Shown one piece after another: positions 26,201 to 33,409 of a stretch of 64,000 nucleotides of DNA (positions are counted from its first letter, which is position 1; each line of letters opens with the position of its first letter). The notes beneath the pieces are model-generated. The model was given only the letters and a program-made list of their open reading frames with translations, did no database searches and was not told the DNA's origin. This DNA comes from DASRDU01 sp035560235 (GTDB lineage Bacteria > Acidobacteriota > Blastocatellia > RBC074): the NCBI GenBank assembly GCA_035560235.1, contig DATMAG010000079.1, positions 1 through 64,000 of the forward strand, in the 5' to 3' direction. Position numbers and translations under genes: made by a program.

Positions 26201-26686
26201 ATCAACGCTGATCGTCCCGTCAGCCGCCGTCAGGTGCAGCCATTCGGGAATCAGTTTGTCGAGTTGTCCGATGTTCTGCCTGAGCGAAGTGAAACTGGTG
26301 TCATCCCAGTTGACATAAAACCCGATGGCTTCGGTTCTGCCGCGCGGGACGGGCGTTGCGGGCGCGGGCGGCGTGACGGCGGCGACAGCGCGTTTCTTTC
26401 CGGCGAGGTAATCGCTCAGTCGGCTTTTGCTCTGCTGATAGCCGCGTTCAGGGCGCGTGGTCGGGAAGCGTCTGGGTTGCGGCGGCGCGAGGTGATGCGA
26501 CTGCGGCAGCGCCCTGGCCGCAGGCAGGCCGAGCGCAGGCAGCACCGGATTGAACAGCACGCTGGCAATCAGCACGCCGAAAATAATCGAAAGCACCGCG
26601 CCAATGATCTGCGACGTGCGCTTGAACCGCCGCCAGCGCTGCTGATGGGGATCGTAAAAAACCGGAGGAGTTGAACTGTCTGACAT
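23237..26686 (-). CDS. GH18-polysaccharide deacetylase-glycosyltransferase fusion
   Basis: An 1149-residue, three-enzyme membrane protein. After a transmembrane anchor (about 27-47) and Pro-rich linker come three domains. First is a GH18-like glycosidase domain (about 118-430, catalytic-type ISVDFEN at 231-237). Second is a CE4/NodB deacetylase (about 511-710, LTFDDGPD with the metal Asp pair, SHTFTHPN, RPPYAED). Third is a GT2 synthase (about 780-1040, VVDDGS, GLDADT, AEDADLT and QRYRW), flanked by several membrane helices. The combination suggests one protein that polymerises, de-N-acetylates and trims a GlcNAc-type exopolysaccharide, combining roles of PgaC and PgaB. ATG at 26686 is chosen; the longer frame has no signal. 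It is downstream of a PilZ-like gene. Confidence 0.92.
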   Translation of the reverse strand: MSDSSTPPVFYDPHQQRWRRFKRTSQIIGAVLSIIFGVLIASVLFNPVLPALGLPAARALPQSHHLAPPQPRRFPTTRPERGYQQSKSRLSDYLAGKKRAVAAVTPPAPATPVPRGRTEAIGFYVNWDDTSFTSLRQNIGQLDKLIPEWLHLTAADGTISVDDPYKTEQALAWIREHRNDLRIVPLVNNFRSETMEWERDKLSAMLADPAARSRAIGQLLKFVRDHNFSGISVDFENVPPASQGDLRKFQQELWNQFHPLGLEVSQSVPLDDSSFDYRGLAQVNDYLILMAYDEHESSSDAGPVASQGWYANALRKRFAELPSDKYVIAVGNYGYDWTEKTKPANEISFQEALTIAQDSTDPQTKNEKLITLDSSSLNPTFSYEDEKGAVHHVWFLNAVTTFNEMVEGNRYSPRGYALWRLGSEDPSVWSVFERRSSLDSAAADAVRTLRYGYDIDYEGQGEVLHVKSTPHNGRRSITFDQQTGLINSESLTESDFPSPYVIERRGAASKKKIALTFDDGPDARFTPQVLDVLKQYHAPATFFIVGLNGDLNPDLLKRIDREGHEIGSHTFTHPNVSVISEQQLRLELNVTERLLESRIGRQTLLFRPPYAEDVEPETPDQVKPLLFTSEKGYYTIGMQIDPNDWRNPGVEQIVKATIDGAVNGEGNVVLLHDSGGDRSETVRALPQIIEGLRARGFELVTVSDLIGLSRDAVMPPIPRDERLSAKINDAGFLLINWISATVNYLFIAGIILGLMRLLFIGVLAISEWWMSRHTTWPTDYQPRVSVIVPAWNEEKVISKTIHSLLESDYPNFDIVVVDDGSQDATYQRVLDEFGQHPQVRAFTKPNGGKAAALNYGINRTEAEVVIGLDADTIFRPDAISKLVRHFADKKTGAVAGNAKVGNRLNLLTRWQALEYITSQNLDRRAFDVLNCITVVPGAIGAWRRELILRAGGFTNETLAEDADLTLAIRRMGYDITYEDEAIALTEAPDTVRGFIKQRYRWMFGTLQAAWKHLDTLFRPRYGALGAFAIPNVLIFQILFPLISPVMDLLMLWSFVSTLWQRAQHPNEYSTDGLKRVLFYYTLFLLVDFLAALVAFLLEKTEDWRLMVWLLLQRFFYRQLMYYVAIRSTLAALRGSIVGWGKLERKATVQ

Positions 26687-26877
26687 AAGCCGGTGATTAG
26701 TTGTCAGCCGTGAGCAGGCTGCTGCCCGCGCCGGGCAACGCTTGTCTGCAACTGAAAATACGTTCAGCCAGGCGTTACAGTAAATCCCGGATGGCCGGGA
26801 AGTCAGGCAACTCAGAGTATAGAAGCGGCCCGCCCGTTTTACCACGCACTGAAGTCCGCCAGGGGGTGCCAGGTGAG

Positions 26878-27597
26878 TTACTCCATCCGCCACCGCGACC
26901 CGATGAATTGCAGATGCACGCGGATGATACCGTCCGGGTTGGTTATGCGATTGGCCACGCGAGCGGTGACGACGTTGATGCCGTCCGGGCTGAGCAGGCG
27001 CACGTGCTGGCCTTTTTCAATGGGCAGCGTGGTCGGAATGACAGCCTGATCTTCGGTCAGATTGCGGGTCAGAGTTTCTTCGCAGGCGACGACCTGTCCG
27101 GCGGGATTGAGCGATTCGATAACGACTTCAAAGACTTCAGCGGCGGCTTCATCTTCGGGCGTCGGCAGGTAAGCGCGCCAGAAACCATCCTTCTCTTCGG
27201 GCGGCGCGAGTTCGTAACGCAGCGTCGGATCAGCGAGAAAGCTTTCCGGCGGAGTTTTACCGATGAAGGCCACGCCGATTTCGTACTGGCTGCCGCTGCT
27301 GCGGCCTGCGCCGAACATCCTGAAGGCGCGGGCAAAGCGTACCAGCGCCCAGATCTGATAATTCGGCGTTTGATGATCGTACCGGCGAAGCTGCACCGGC
27401 ATGCGAATGGTCAGGTGAACCAGTTGCCCCGGTTGCAATGAACGCCCGATGGTGAACCGCGCGCCGACCGGAGTGATGTCCTGGGTTTCAGTCTGTTCGA
27501 CCCAGTGCCGCGTGGCTGTTTCACGGCACGTCACCTGCAACGGCAGAGCCATCTCAAGCCGCTGATGCAATCGCCTCGGTTCAACTTTATACCTCAT
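26878..27597 (-). CDS. PilZ-like domain protein
   Basis: A 239-residue soluble protein. The N-terminal half has the PilZ pattern: RRLHQRLEMALPL (RxxxR element), then TQDITPVGARFTIG, matching the second c-di-GMP motif (D/N-x-S-x-x-G) with Thr for Ser, and LQPGQLVHLTIRMP. The second half (about 150-239) has a similar beta layout (LTRNLTEDQAVIPTTLPIEKG) without the arginines, perhaps a degenerate second PilZ. It starts 4 bases after aguA and precedes the exopolysaccharide fusion gene by about 190 bases. That gap holds a TATACT-like hexamer at 26821-26816. It may couple c-di-GMP to the synthase. Confidence 0.75.
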   Translation of the reverse strand: MRYKVEPRRLHQRLEMALPLQVTCRETATRHWVEQTETQDITPVGARFTIGRSLQPGQLVHLTIRMPVQLRRYDHQTPNYQIWALVRFARAFRMFGAGRSSGSQYEIGVAFIGKTPPESFLADPTLRYELAPPEEKDGFWRAYLPTPEDEAAAEVFEVVIESLNPAGQVVACEETLTRNLTEDQAVIPTTLPIEKGQHVRLLSPDGINVVTARVANRITNPDGIIRVHLQFIGSRWRME

Positions 27598-27601
27598 CGA
27601 G

Positions 27602-28663
27602 TCAGGTCACCTGGGGCTGCTGCTGGGTGACGCAGTGGATTGCGCCAAGACCCCAGACCAGTTCGGTACAGTCTACACTGATGACCCGCCGATTCTTAAA
27701 TAGTTTTTGCAGCGTCTCAAGCGCCCTGATGTCATTGCGGTGCCGGTAACTCGGCATCAGCACGACGTGATTGGCAATATAAAAGTTGGCGTAACTGGCC
27801 GGCAGCCGCTGTCCGTCATAAACGACCGGCCCCGGCATCGGCAGCGTGACAATCCGCAGCGGACGTCCGTCCTGATCCTTCATCGTTTTGAGCCGCTCGT
27901 AATTTTCCTGCAGCGGCTGGTAGTTTTCATCCGCCGGATCGTCTTCAATCACCGTCACAACTGTCGCCGGGTTGACGAAGCGCGTCAGGTCATCAATGTG
28001 ACCATCGGTGTCATCGCCCACAATGCCATCGCCAAGCCACAGAATATTTGTCACGCCCAGATAATCGCGCAGGTAAGTTTCAATCTCCTGCCTTGAAAGC
28101 TGCGGATTGCGGTTCGGATTGAGCAGGCAGGCTTCAGTCGTCAGCAGCGTGCCTTTGCCGTTGACATCGAGCGAGCCGCCTTCCATCACAATGCCGGGCG
28201 TAAAGAGCCGCTCGCCTGATTCCTGCGCGATGCGCGTCGGCACTACGTCATCCAGATCGTAAGGCGGATACTTGTTGCCCCAGGCGTTGAAGCCCCAGTC
28301 AATGATCGCCCGTTCGCGCTTCCCTTCCGCCGTTTCACGCAGCAGATAAATCGGCCCGTGATCGCGGCACCAGGCGTCATTGGTCGGGTTGAAGTGAAAA
28401 CGAATATTCGTCAGATCAACCCCGGCTTTGACCAGCAGTTTGCGCACCCCGGCAGCGAATTCTTCATCGGCCACATTGATGCGGACGAGTTCGTTTTTAT
28501 GCAGCCGTTTGACGATTTCGACAAAGATGCCCGGCACGGGTTCAAAATTGCCGGGCCAGCTTGCTTCCTTGTGCGGCCATGAGAGCCAGGTTGCTTCGTG
28601 CGGCTCCCACTCGGCGGGCATCCGGTATCCAAGTTCTCGCGGAGTCTGGTTTGTCTCAGTCAT
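27602..28663 (-). CDS. aguA: Agmatine deiminase
   Basis: Converts agmatine to N-carbamoylputrescine. The 353-residue protein has the peptidylarginine deiminase fold markers: MPAEWEPHEATWLSWPH near the N-terminus, WCRDHGPIYL, EGGSLDVNGKGTLLTTEACLLNPNRNP, the catalytic DDTDGHIDD, and the active-site Cys close to the C-terminus in GLGAIHCVTQQ. ATG at 28663 is preferred because the extension to 28702 lies in repeat sequence. It follows the amidase gene that performs the next step, separated by a palindromic repeat element. Confidence 0.95.
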   Translation of the reverse strand: MTETNQTPRELGYRMPAEWEPHEATWLSWPHKEASWPGNFEPVPGIFVEIVKRLHKNELVRINVADEEFAAGVRKLLVKAGVDLTNIRFHFNPTNDAWCRDHGPIYLLRETAEGKRERAIIDWGFNAWGNKYPPYDLDDVVPTRIAQESGERLFTPGIVMEGGSLDVNGKGTLLTTEACLLNPNRNPQLSRQEIETYLRDYLGVTNILWLGDGIVGDDTDGHIDDLTRFVNPATVVTVIEDDPADENYQPLQENYERLKTMKDQDGRPLRIVTLPMPGPVVYDGQRLPASYANFYIANHVVLMPSYRHRNDIRALETLQKLFKNRRVISVDCTELVWGLGAIHCVTQQQPQVT

Positions 28664-28690
28664 AAAAAGCGAAGGATCCACGAAGCCGGC

Positions 28691-28813
28691 GCGTTGCAGC
28701 ACGAAGGTTGTTGACAGGATTTACAGGACAAACAGGATGAACAGAGTTCTTTCAATCAAAATCATCCCGAAAATCCTGTTCATCCTGTCTGATCTTTCTT
28801 CGTGCTTCAACGC
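28691..28813. repeat. 123-bp palindromic element with 9-bp-period repeats (ACAGGAT family)
   Basis: The outer ends GCGTTG..GCACGAAG (28691-28706) and CTTCGTGC..CAACGC (28798-28813) are inverted and match at 14 of 16 positions. Inside, the left arm has 9-bp units (GACAGGATT, TACAGGACA, AACAGGATG, AACAGAGTT). The right arm has the complementary TCATCCTGT-type units. It sits between aguB and aguA inside their operon and resembles a miniature inverted-repeat element. Confidence 0.82.
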
Positions 28814-28830
28814 GCTGGCTTCGTGGAAGT

Positions 28831-29733
28831 TTATTCGTCAATCATTCGTTTCGTGATTCCGGCGTAAGCGTCAATGCGCCGGTCGCGCAGGAACGGCCAG
28901 TGCGTGCGCTGCACGTCGAGTTTGCCGAAGTCGCATTCGGCCATCAGAATCTCTTCCTGATCCACGCTGCCTTTGACCAGAACCTGTCCGGACGGGTCGG
29001 CAATGAAGCTCTGGCCCCAGAACTGAATGCCTTCGCCGGGCTGATTGTCAGGACTCGGTTCGTGCCCGATGCGATTGGCGACGGCGACGTAAACGCCGTT
29101 CGCAATGGCGTGGGAACGCTGAATCGTTTCCCACGATGAATGCTGGCGTTCGCCGTATTCGGCCTTCTCGCCCGGATGCCAGCCAATCGCCGTCGGATAA
29201 AACAGAATCTGCGCGCCGGTCAGCGCCGTCAGTCGCGCGCCTTCGGGATACCACTGATCCCAGCAGACGAGGACGCCGACTCTGCCGAACCTGGTTTCAA
29301 AAGACCTGAAGCCAAGATCGCCGGGCGTGAAGTAAAACTTCTCGTAATAGAGCGGGTCGTCAGGGATGTGCATCTTGCGATACTTGCCGCACAGCCTGCC
29401 GTCGGCATCCAGCACCACGGCGGTGTTGTGATACAGCCCCGGCGCGCGATGCTCGAACAGTGATGCGACAATGACGATGCCCTTGTCCCTGGCGAGTTTC
29501 GAGAAGGCTTCGGTTGATTCGCCGGGAATGGGTTCGGCGAGTTTGAAGTTTTCGTGATCCTCGCTCTGGCAGAAATAGCGCGAGCGGAAAAGCTCCTGCG
29601 TCGAAACGATGTTCGCGCCGCGGGCGGCGGCCTCTTCGACACGCGCCAGGCATTTGTCCAGGTTCTCTCGCGGATCACTGCTGCAACTCATCTGAATGAG
29701 CGCGACGCTCGCTTTGTCTGTTCTTCGGTTCAT
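28831..29733 (-). CDS. aguB: N-carbamoylputrescine amidase (nitrilase superfamily)
   Basis: Hydrolyses N-carbamoylputrescine to putrescine, completing the route started by AguA. The 300-residue nitrilase-fold enzyme shows the catalytic triad context: Glu in STQELFRSRYF, Lys in YRKMHIPDDP, and Cys in VGVLVCWDQWYPEGAR. ATG at 29733 begins the conserved part. A perfect TATAAT lies nine bases before the ATG and no ribosome site is seen, so the mRNA may be leaderless. It heads the aguB-aguA-pilZ-exopolysaccharide gene run. Confidence 0.95.
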   Translation of the reverse strand: MNRRTDKASVALIQMSCSSDPRENLDKCLARVEEAAARGANIVSTQELFRSRYFCQSEDHENFKLAEPIPGESTEAFSKLARDKGIVIVASLFEHRAPGLYHNTAVVLDADGRLCGKYRKMHIPDDPLYYEKFYFTPGDLGFRSFETRFGRVGVLVCWDQWYPEGARLTALTGAQILFYPTAIGWHPGEKAEYGERQHSSWETIQRSHAIANGVYVAVANRIGHEPSPDNQPGEGIQFWGQSFIADPSGQVLVKGSVDQEEILMAECDFGKLDVQRTHWPFLRDRRIDAYAGITKRMIDE

Positions 29734-29742
29734 AGTGATCCG

Positions 29743-29748
29743 ATTATA
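29743..29748 (-). promoter_or_regulatory. -10 box of a probable leaderless promoter for aguB
   Basis: A perfect TATAAT on the minus strand with only nine bases to the aguB ATG, so transcription would start at or near the start codon. No good -35 hexamer is seen 16-18 bases upstream. The marR promoter has the same nine-base spacing. Confidence 0.6.
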
Positions 29749-29826
29749 CAATGCGGCAGCTTGCGCACGCAGCGGCTGGTGAATTACCTTGTCAGCGTCG
29801 CTCCGCATGAAAGTCCTGTAAAACTT

Positions 29827-30669
29827 ATGATTGAGGAACCACAAATCGTCCCGCCGGACGCTGGCCAGACAGCCTCTGACGGCCTGCTCTCAGACCTGCC
29901 TGAACCTGAAGTCACTCCGGTTTACGTGCCGCCGCCGAAATCGTTCGTGCGCGAATATTTTGAAATGGCTGTTGTGACGGCGATTCAGCTGCTCTTTCTC
30001 TGGACGTTCATCGCGCAGGGCATGATGGTGCCGACCGGTTCGATGCAGAACACCATCAACATCGGTGATCGCTTCTTTGCGAACAAATTCATCTTTGGCC
30101 GCAATACGCCGGTGCTGGGCCACCTGCTGCCCGCGCGCGACATCAGACGCGGTGATGTGATCATCTTCAAGTATCCCGAAGATCCGAAGACCAATTACGT
30201 CAAGCGCGTCATCGGTCTGCCCGGCGATCACGTGCTGGTGCGCGGGACAAAGGTGTTCATCAACAGCCGCGAACTGCCCGAACAGCACGTCACGGTCAGA
30301 CAGGAGCCGGGGCTGTCGGCGCTGCCGGTCGTCAAAACCGACCCGGCCCCGCCCGGCGCGACTTACAAGGTTTATTATGAGGAAGGAGATGAGGAGGAAT
30401 CCGGCTTCATCACTCCGGGGATGAGATGGGGAGTCGGTGAACCGCTCATCGTGCCGGAAGGAAATTACTTTGTGATGGGCGACAATCGCGACAACAGTCT
30501 GGACAGTCGTTACTGGAAGTTTGTGCCGCGCGACAACATCATCGGCCACGCGCTTTACGTTCACTGGTCATTCAATAATCACGAGGTTGTGGCGATGCGC
30601 GCAGGCAGCTTGTGGCGCAATTTTTTCAACGGCATCAACTGGAATCGGATTGGCAGCGCCGTCAAGTAA
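29827..30669 (+). CDS. lepB: Signal peptidase I
   Basis: Inner-membrane serine protease that removes signal peptides. It has 280 residues: a Pro-rich cytoplasmic N-terminus, one transmembrane segment (about 42-62), then box B with catalytic Ser in VPTGSMQNTI, box D with general-base Lys in YVKRVIGLPGD, and box E GDNRDNSLDSRYW. An inserted acidic loop (YYEEGDEEES) precedes box E. The start at 29827 follows the divergent aguB promoter region; longer frames run into that region. Confidence 0.94.
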   Translation: MIEEPQIVPPDAGQTASDGLLSDLPEPEVTPVYVPPPKSFVREYFEMAVVTAIQLLFLWTFIAQGMMVPTGSMQNTINIGDRFFANKFIFGRNTPVLGHLLPARDIRRGDVIIFKYPEDPKTNYVKRVIGLPGDHVLVRGTKVFINSRELPEQHVTVRQEPGLSALPVVKTDPAPPGATYKVYYEEGDEEESGFITPGMRWGVGEPLIVPEGNYFVMGDNRDNSLDSRYWKFVPRDNIIGHALYVHWSFNNHEVVAMRAGSLWRNFFNGINWNRIGSAVK

Positions 30670-30691
30670 ACGCAGGAAAGGACTCACTCCG

Positions 30692-31234
30692 ATGACTAAT
30701 GAGGAACTCAATGCCCGGTTTGCGCTGGTGGCTGATCATCTCAGCAGCGTGGCTCGCAGCCTCGATCATCACGATGAGTTTCTGAACCGTCTGGAAGAAG
30801 GCATGGATGATCTGCGCACCGAAGTGCGAATCAGCCTGAACCGCACCAGCGCCAATCTGGATGAACTGCGCAGCATCGTCCGCACCGCTGTCCGCGCAGG
30901 CATCCGCGAACGCCGCGAAAGACATCGCGCGGATGAGAACCTGCGTCAGCAGATGATCGAAAGAGATGAAAGCCTGCGTCAGCAGATGCTTGAAAGCGAT
31001 GAAAAACTGCGTCAGCAGATGCTTGAAAGCGATGAAAAACTGCGTCAGCAGGCGGCCAGAAGTGAAGAGGATTTCCGGCGGCAGCTTCTTGAACTGGAAG
31101 CGCAGCACAGGCAGCGAATGCAGGAGATTGAGCAGCGCAATGAGCAGCGCCTTTTGAGAATGGAAGCGGCGATTGAACGGATGACCGAAGCGGTGATGAC
31201 TTTTGCCGAGCGCCGTAACGGGCAGCAGCACTGA
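30692..31234 (+). CDS. Coiled-coil protein with 11-residue repeats
   Basis: A 180-residue, highly charged, helical protein. After an N-terminal region with DELRSIVRTAVRAGIRERR, residues 82-125 are four tandem 11-residue units of the form E-x-LRQQMLESD, then more Glu/Gln/Arg-rich coiled coil to the end. Hendecad periodicity favours right-handed or straight coiled coils. No enzyme motif is seen. It is 22 bases after lepB and 45 bases before ppk and is probably in their operon. Function unknown. Confidence 0.8.
   Translation: MTNEELNARFALVADHLSSVARSLDHHDEFLNRLEEGMDDLRTEVRISLNRTSANLDELRSIVRTAVRAGIRERRERHRADENLRQQMIERDESLRQQMLESDEKLRQQMLESDEKLRQQAARSEEDFRRQLLELEAQHRQRMQEIEQRNEQRLLRMEAAIERMTEAVMTFAERRNGQQH
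30935..31066 (+). repeat. Four tandem 33-bp repeats inside the coiled-coil gene
   Basis: Units start at 30935, 30968, 31001 and 31034. Units two and three are almost identical at the DNA level (differing in the second codon), which points to recent unit duplication. Each unit encodes one 11-residue hendecad. Confidence 0.88.
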
Positions 31235-31279
31235 AACTTCAGACACAGAGATCGCAACCGCCACTGATTAACTGACGTG

Positions 31280-33376
31280 ATGGAAAAGCTGGCAACAGAC
31301 AGAGAAGCATTGGTGATGACTCCGGCAGCCACCGTGACGGAAAGCCCGCTGCTGAATCGTGAACTGAGCTGGATTGAATTCAACCGGCGCGTGCTGGAAG
31401 AGGCGCTTGATCCGTCGCAGCCGCTGCTGGAACGGCTCAAGTTTCTTTCGATCTTCTCGACCAACCTCGACGAATTTTTTATGGTGCGCGTGTCGGGCTT
31501 GCAGGAGCAGCTTGAAGCCAACCCGCTGCACCTGTCGCCCGACGGACTCAGCCCGGCCAGCCAGTTGCGCCAGATTGCTGAAAAGCTGCGGCCACTGCTT
31601 GCAACGCAGATGCAGTGCCTGCGCGAGCAGATTCTGCCGGGCCTCGAAAAATACGGCGTGCGCATCGTGCCTTATGCCGAATTGTCGCCGGAGCAGCGCG
31701 ATGAACTGCGCAACTATTTTTATGATCGCATCTTTCCGGTGCTGACTCCGCTCTCGGTTGATCCGAGCCATCCGTTCCCCTACATCTCCAACATCAGCCT
31801 CAACCTCGGCACGCTGGTCGCACCGCTTGAACCCGAAGAGGACGAAGAGCCGAAATTTGCGCGCGTCAAACTGCCGCCGAATGTGCCGCGCCTGATTCCG
31901 GTGGGCGCAGGTTACAGCTTCACGCTGCTCGAAGAACTGATGGCCGCGCACATCGAATCGCTCTTTCCAGGGATGCGTGTGCTTGAATGCTCGCCGTTTC
32001 GCATCACGCGCGACGCCGACATTGAAATCGAAGAGGACGAAGCGGGCGATCTGCTCAAGACCGTCGAGCAGCAGCTCCGGCAACGCCGCTTCGGTTTCGG
32101 CGTGCGCCTGGAAATCACCGCCGGAATGAGCGCGCACATGGTCAGGCTGATGCGCAGTTCGCTTGAACTTGAAGAGTACGATGTTTACACGATTGACGGG
32201 CCGCTCAACATTCCCGACCTGATGGCGCTCTACAAGCTCGACCTGCCGGAACTCAAGGACAGGCCCTTCACTCCGGTCACGCCGCCCGCGCTGCGCAACG
32301 CTGAATCAGTCTTTGACGCGATCCGGCATCAGGACATTCTGCTGCATCATCCTTATGAATCGTTCGCGCCCGTCGTCGAATTTCTGCGCGCAGCGGCGCG
32401 TGATCCGAATGTACTGGCCATCAAGCAGACGCTCTATCGCGTCGGTTCGGCTTCGCCTGTGGTCGAAGCGCTGATCGAAGCCGCCGAACGCGGCAAGCAG
32501 GTCGCGGTCCTCGTCGAACTGAAGGCGCGCTTTGATGAAGAGAACAACATTATCTGGGCGCGGCGGCTGGAAAAGGCCGGGGTTCACGTTGTGTATGGCG
32601 TGCTTGGACTCAAAACGCACGCGAAGGTGGCCCTGGTCGTGCGGCAGGAAGGCGGAATGTTGCGGCGTTACGTGCATCTCAGCACGGGCAATTACAACCC
32701 GGTCACGGCGCGCATTTACACCGACCTCGGACTTTTCACCTGCCATCCGGATTTTGGCGCGGACGTGTCGGAACTCTTCAATTATCTGACCGGCTATTCG
32801 CGGCAGGACAATTACCGCAAGCTGATTGTGGCTCCGGTCAATATGCGCGAGCGCCTGAAGACGCTGATTCGCCGCGAGGTGAGACACCTGCTGGCCGGGC
32901 GGCCTGCGGGCATCGTCGCCAAATTCAACAGCCTGACTGATACCGAACTGATTGAGGAATTGTGCGCCGCCTCGCGCGCCGGAGTGCCGATTGATCTGCT
33001 CGTGCGCGGCATTTCGTGCCTGCGTCCGGGGCTGACCGGACACAGTGAAACGATTCGCATTGGCAGTATTGTCGGGCGCTTCCTCGAACATTCGCGCGTC
33101 TATCACTTCATCAATGGCGGGCAGGATGAAATTTATCTGGGCAGCGCCGATCTGATGAATCGCAACCTCGATCGTCGCGTCGAAGTTCTCTTTCCGCTCG
33201 AGGACGAACGCATCAAAGAGCGAGTTCGCCGCGAAGTCCTCGAACTCGGCCTGATGGACAATGTCAAGATGCGCTGGCTGCAGCCGGACGGCACTTACCT
33301 GCGCGCACAGGCGGCGGAAGGTGAAAAGCCCTGTGATTATCAGGCCACGCTGCTGTCACCGTCAGTGGCCACCTGA
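31280..33376 (+). CDS. ppk: Polyphosphate kinase 1
   Basis: Reversibly polymerises the gamma-phosphate of ATP into polyphosphate. The roughly 698-residue protein has the full Ppk1 layout: N-terminal helical domain with NRELSWIEFNRRVLEEA, head domain with VDPSHPFPYISNISLN, and catalytic domains with the autophosphorylated His at about residue 447 in LKTHAKVALVVRQE. Also present are HLSTGNYN, RGISCLRPGL and YLGSADLMNRNLDRRVEV. ATG at 31280 directly follows an in-frame GTG at 31277; neither has a strong ribosome site. It may be related to the phosphate operon in the window by function but is not adjacent. Confidence 0.96.
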   Translation: MEKLATDREALVMTPAATVTESPLLNRELSWIEFNRRVLEEALDPSQPLLERLKFLSIFSTNLDEFFMVRVSGLQEQLEANPLHLSPDGLSPASQLRQIAEKLRPLLATQMQCLREQILPGLEKYGVRIVPYAELSPEQRDELRNYFYDRIFPVLTPLSVDPSHPFPYISNISLNLGTLVAPLEPEEDEEPKFARVKLPPNVPRLIPVGAGYSFTLLEELMAAHIESLFPGMRVLECSPFRITRDADIEIEEDEAGDLLKTVEQQLRQRRFGFGVRLEITAGMSAHMVRLMRSSLELEEYDVYTIDGPLNIPDLMALYKLDLPELKDRPFTPVTPPALRNAESVFDAIRHQDILLHHPYESFAPVVEFLRAAARDPNVLAIKQTLYRVGSASPVVEALIEAAERGKQVAVLVELKARFDEENNIIWARRLEKAGVHVVYGVLGLKTHAKVALVVRQEGGMLRRYVHLSTGNYNPVTARIYTDLGLFTCHPDFGADVSELFNYLTGYSRQDNYRKLIVAPVNMRERLKTLIRREVRHLLAGRPAGIVAKFNSLTDTELIEELCAASRAGVPIDLLVRGISCLRPGLTGHSETIRIGSIVGRFLEHSRVYHFINGGQDEIYLGSADLMNRNLDRRVEVLFPLEDERIKERVRREVLELGLMDNVKMRWLQPDGTYLRAQAAEGEKPCDYQATLLSPSVAT

Positions 33377-33409
33377 GGCCGATTCAGAATCACAAACAGA
33401 ACTCACGGC

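Noticed and set aside
23237..26893. Longer N-terminus (69 extra residues) for the polysaccharide fusion protein
   Set aside because: The extension crosses into the PilZ-like gene, is Cys/Arg-rich and has no signal; the ATG at 26686 directly precedes the expected anchor region.
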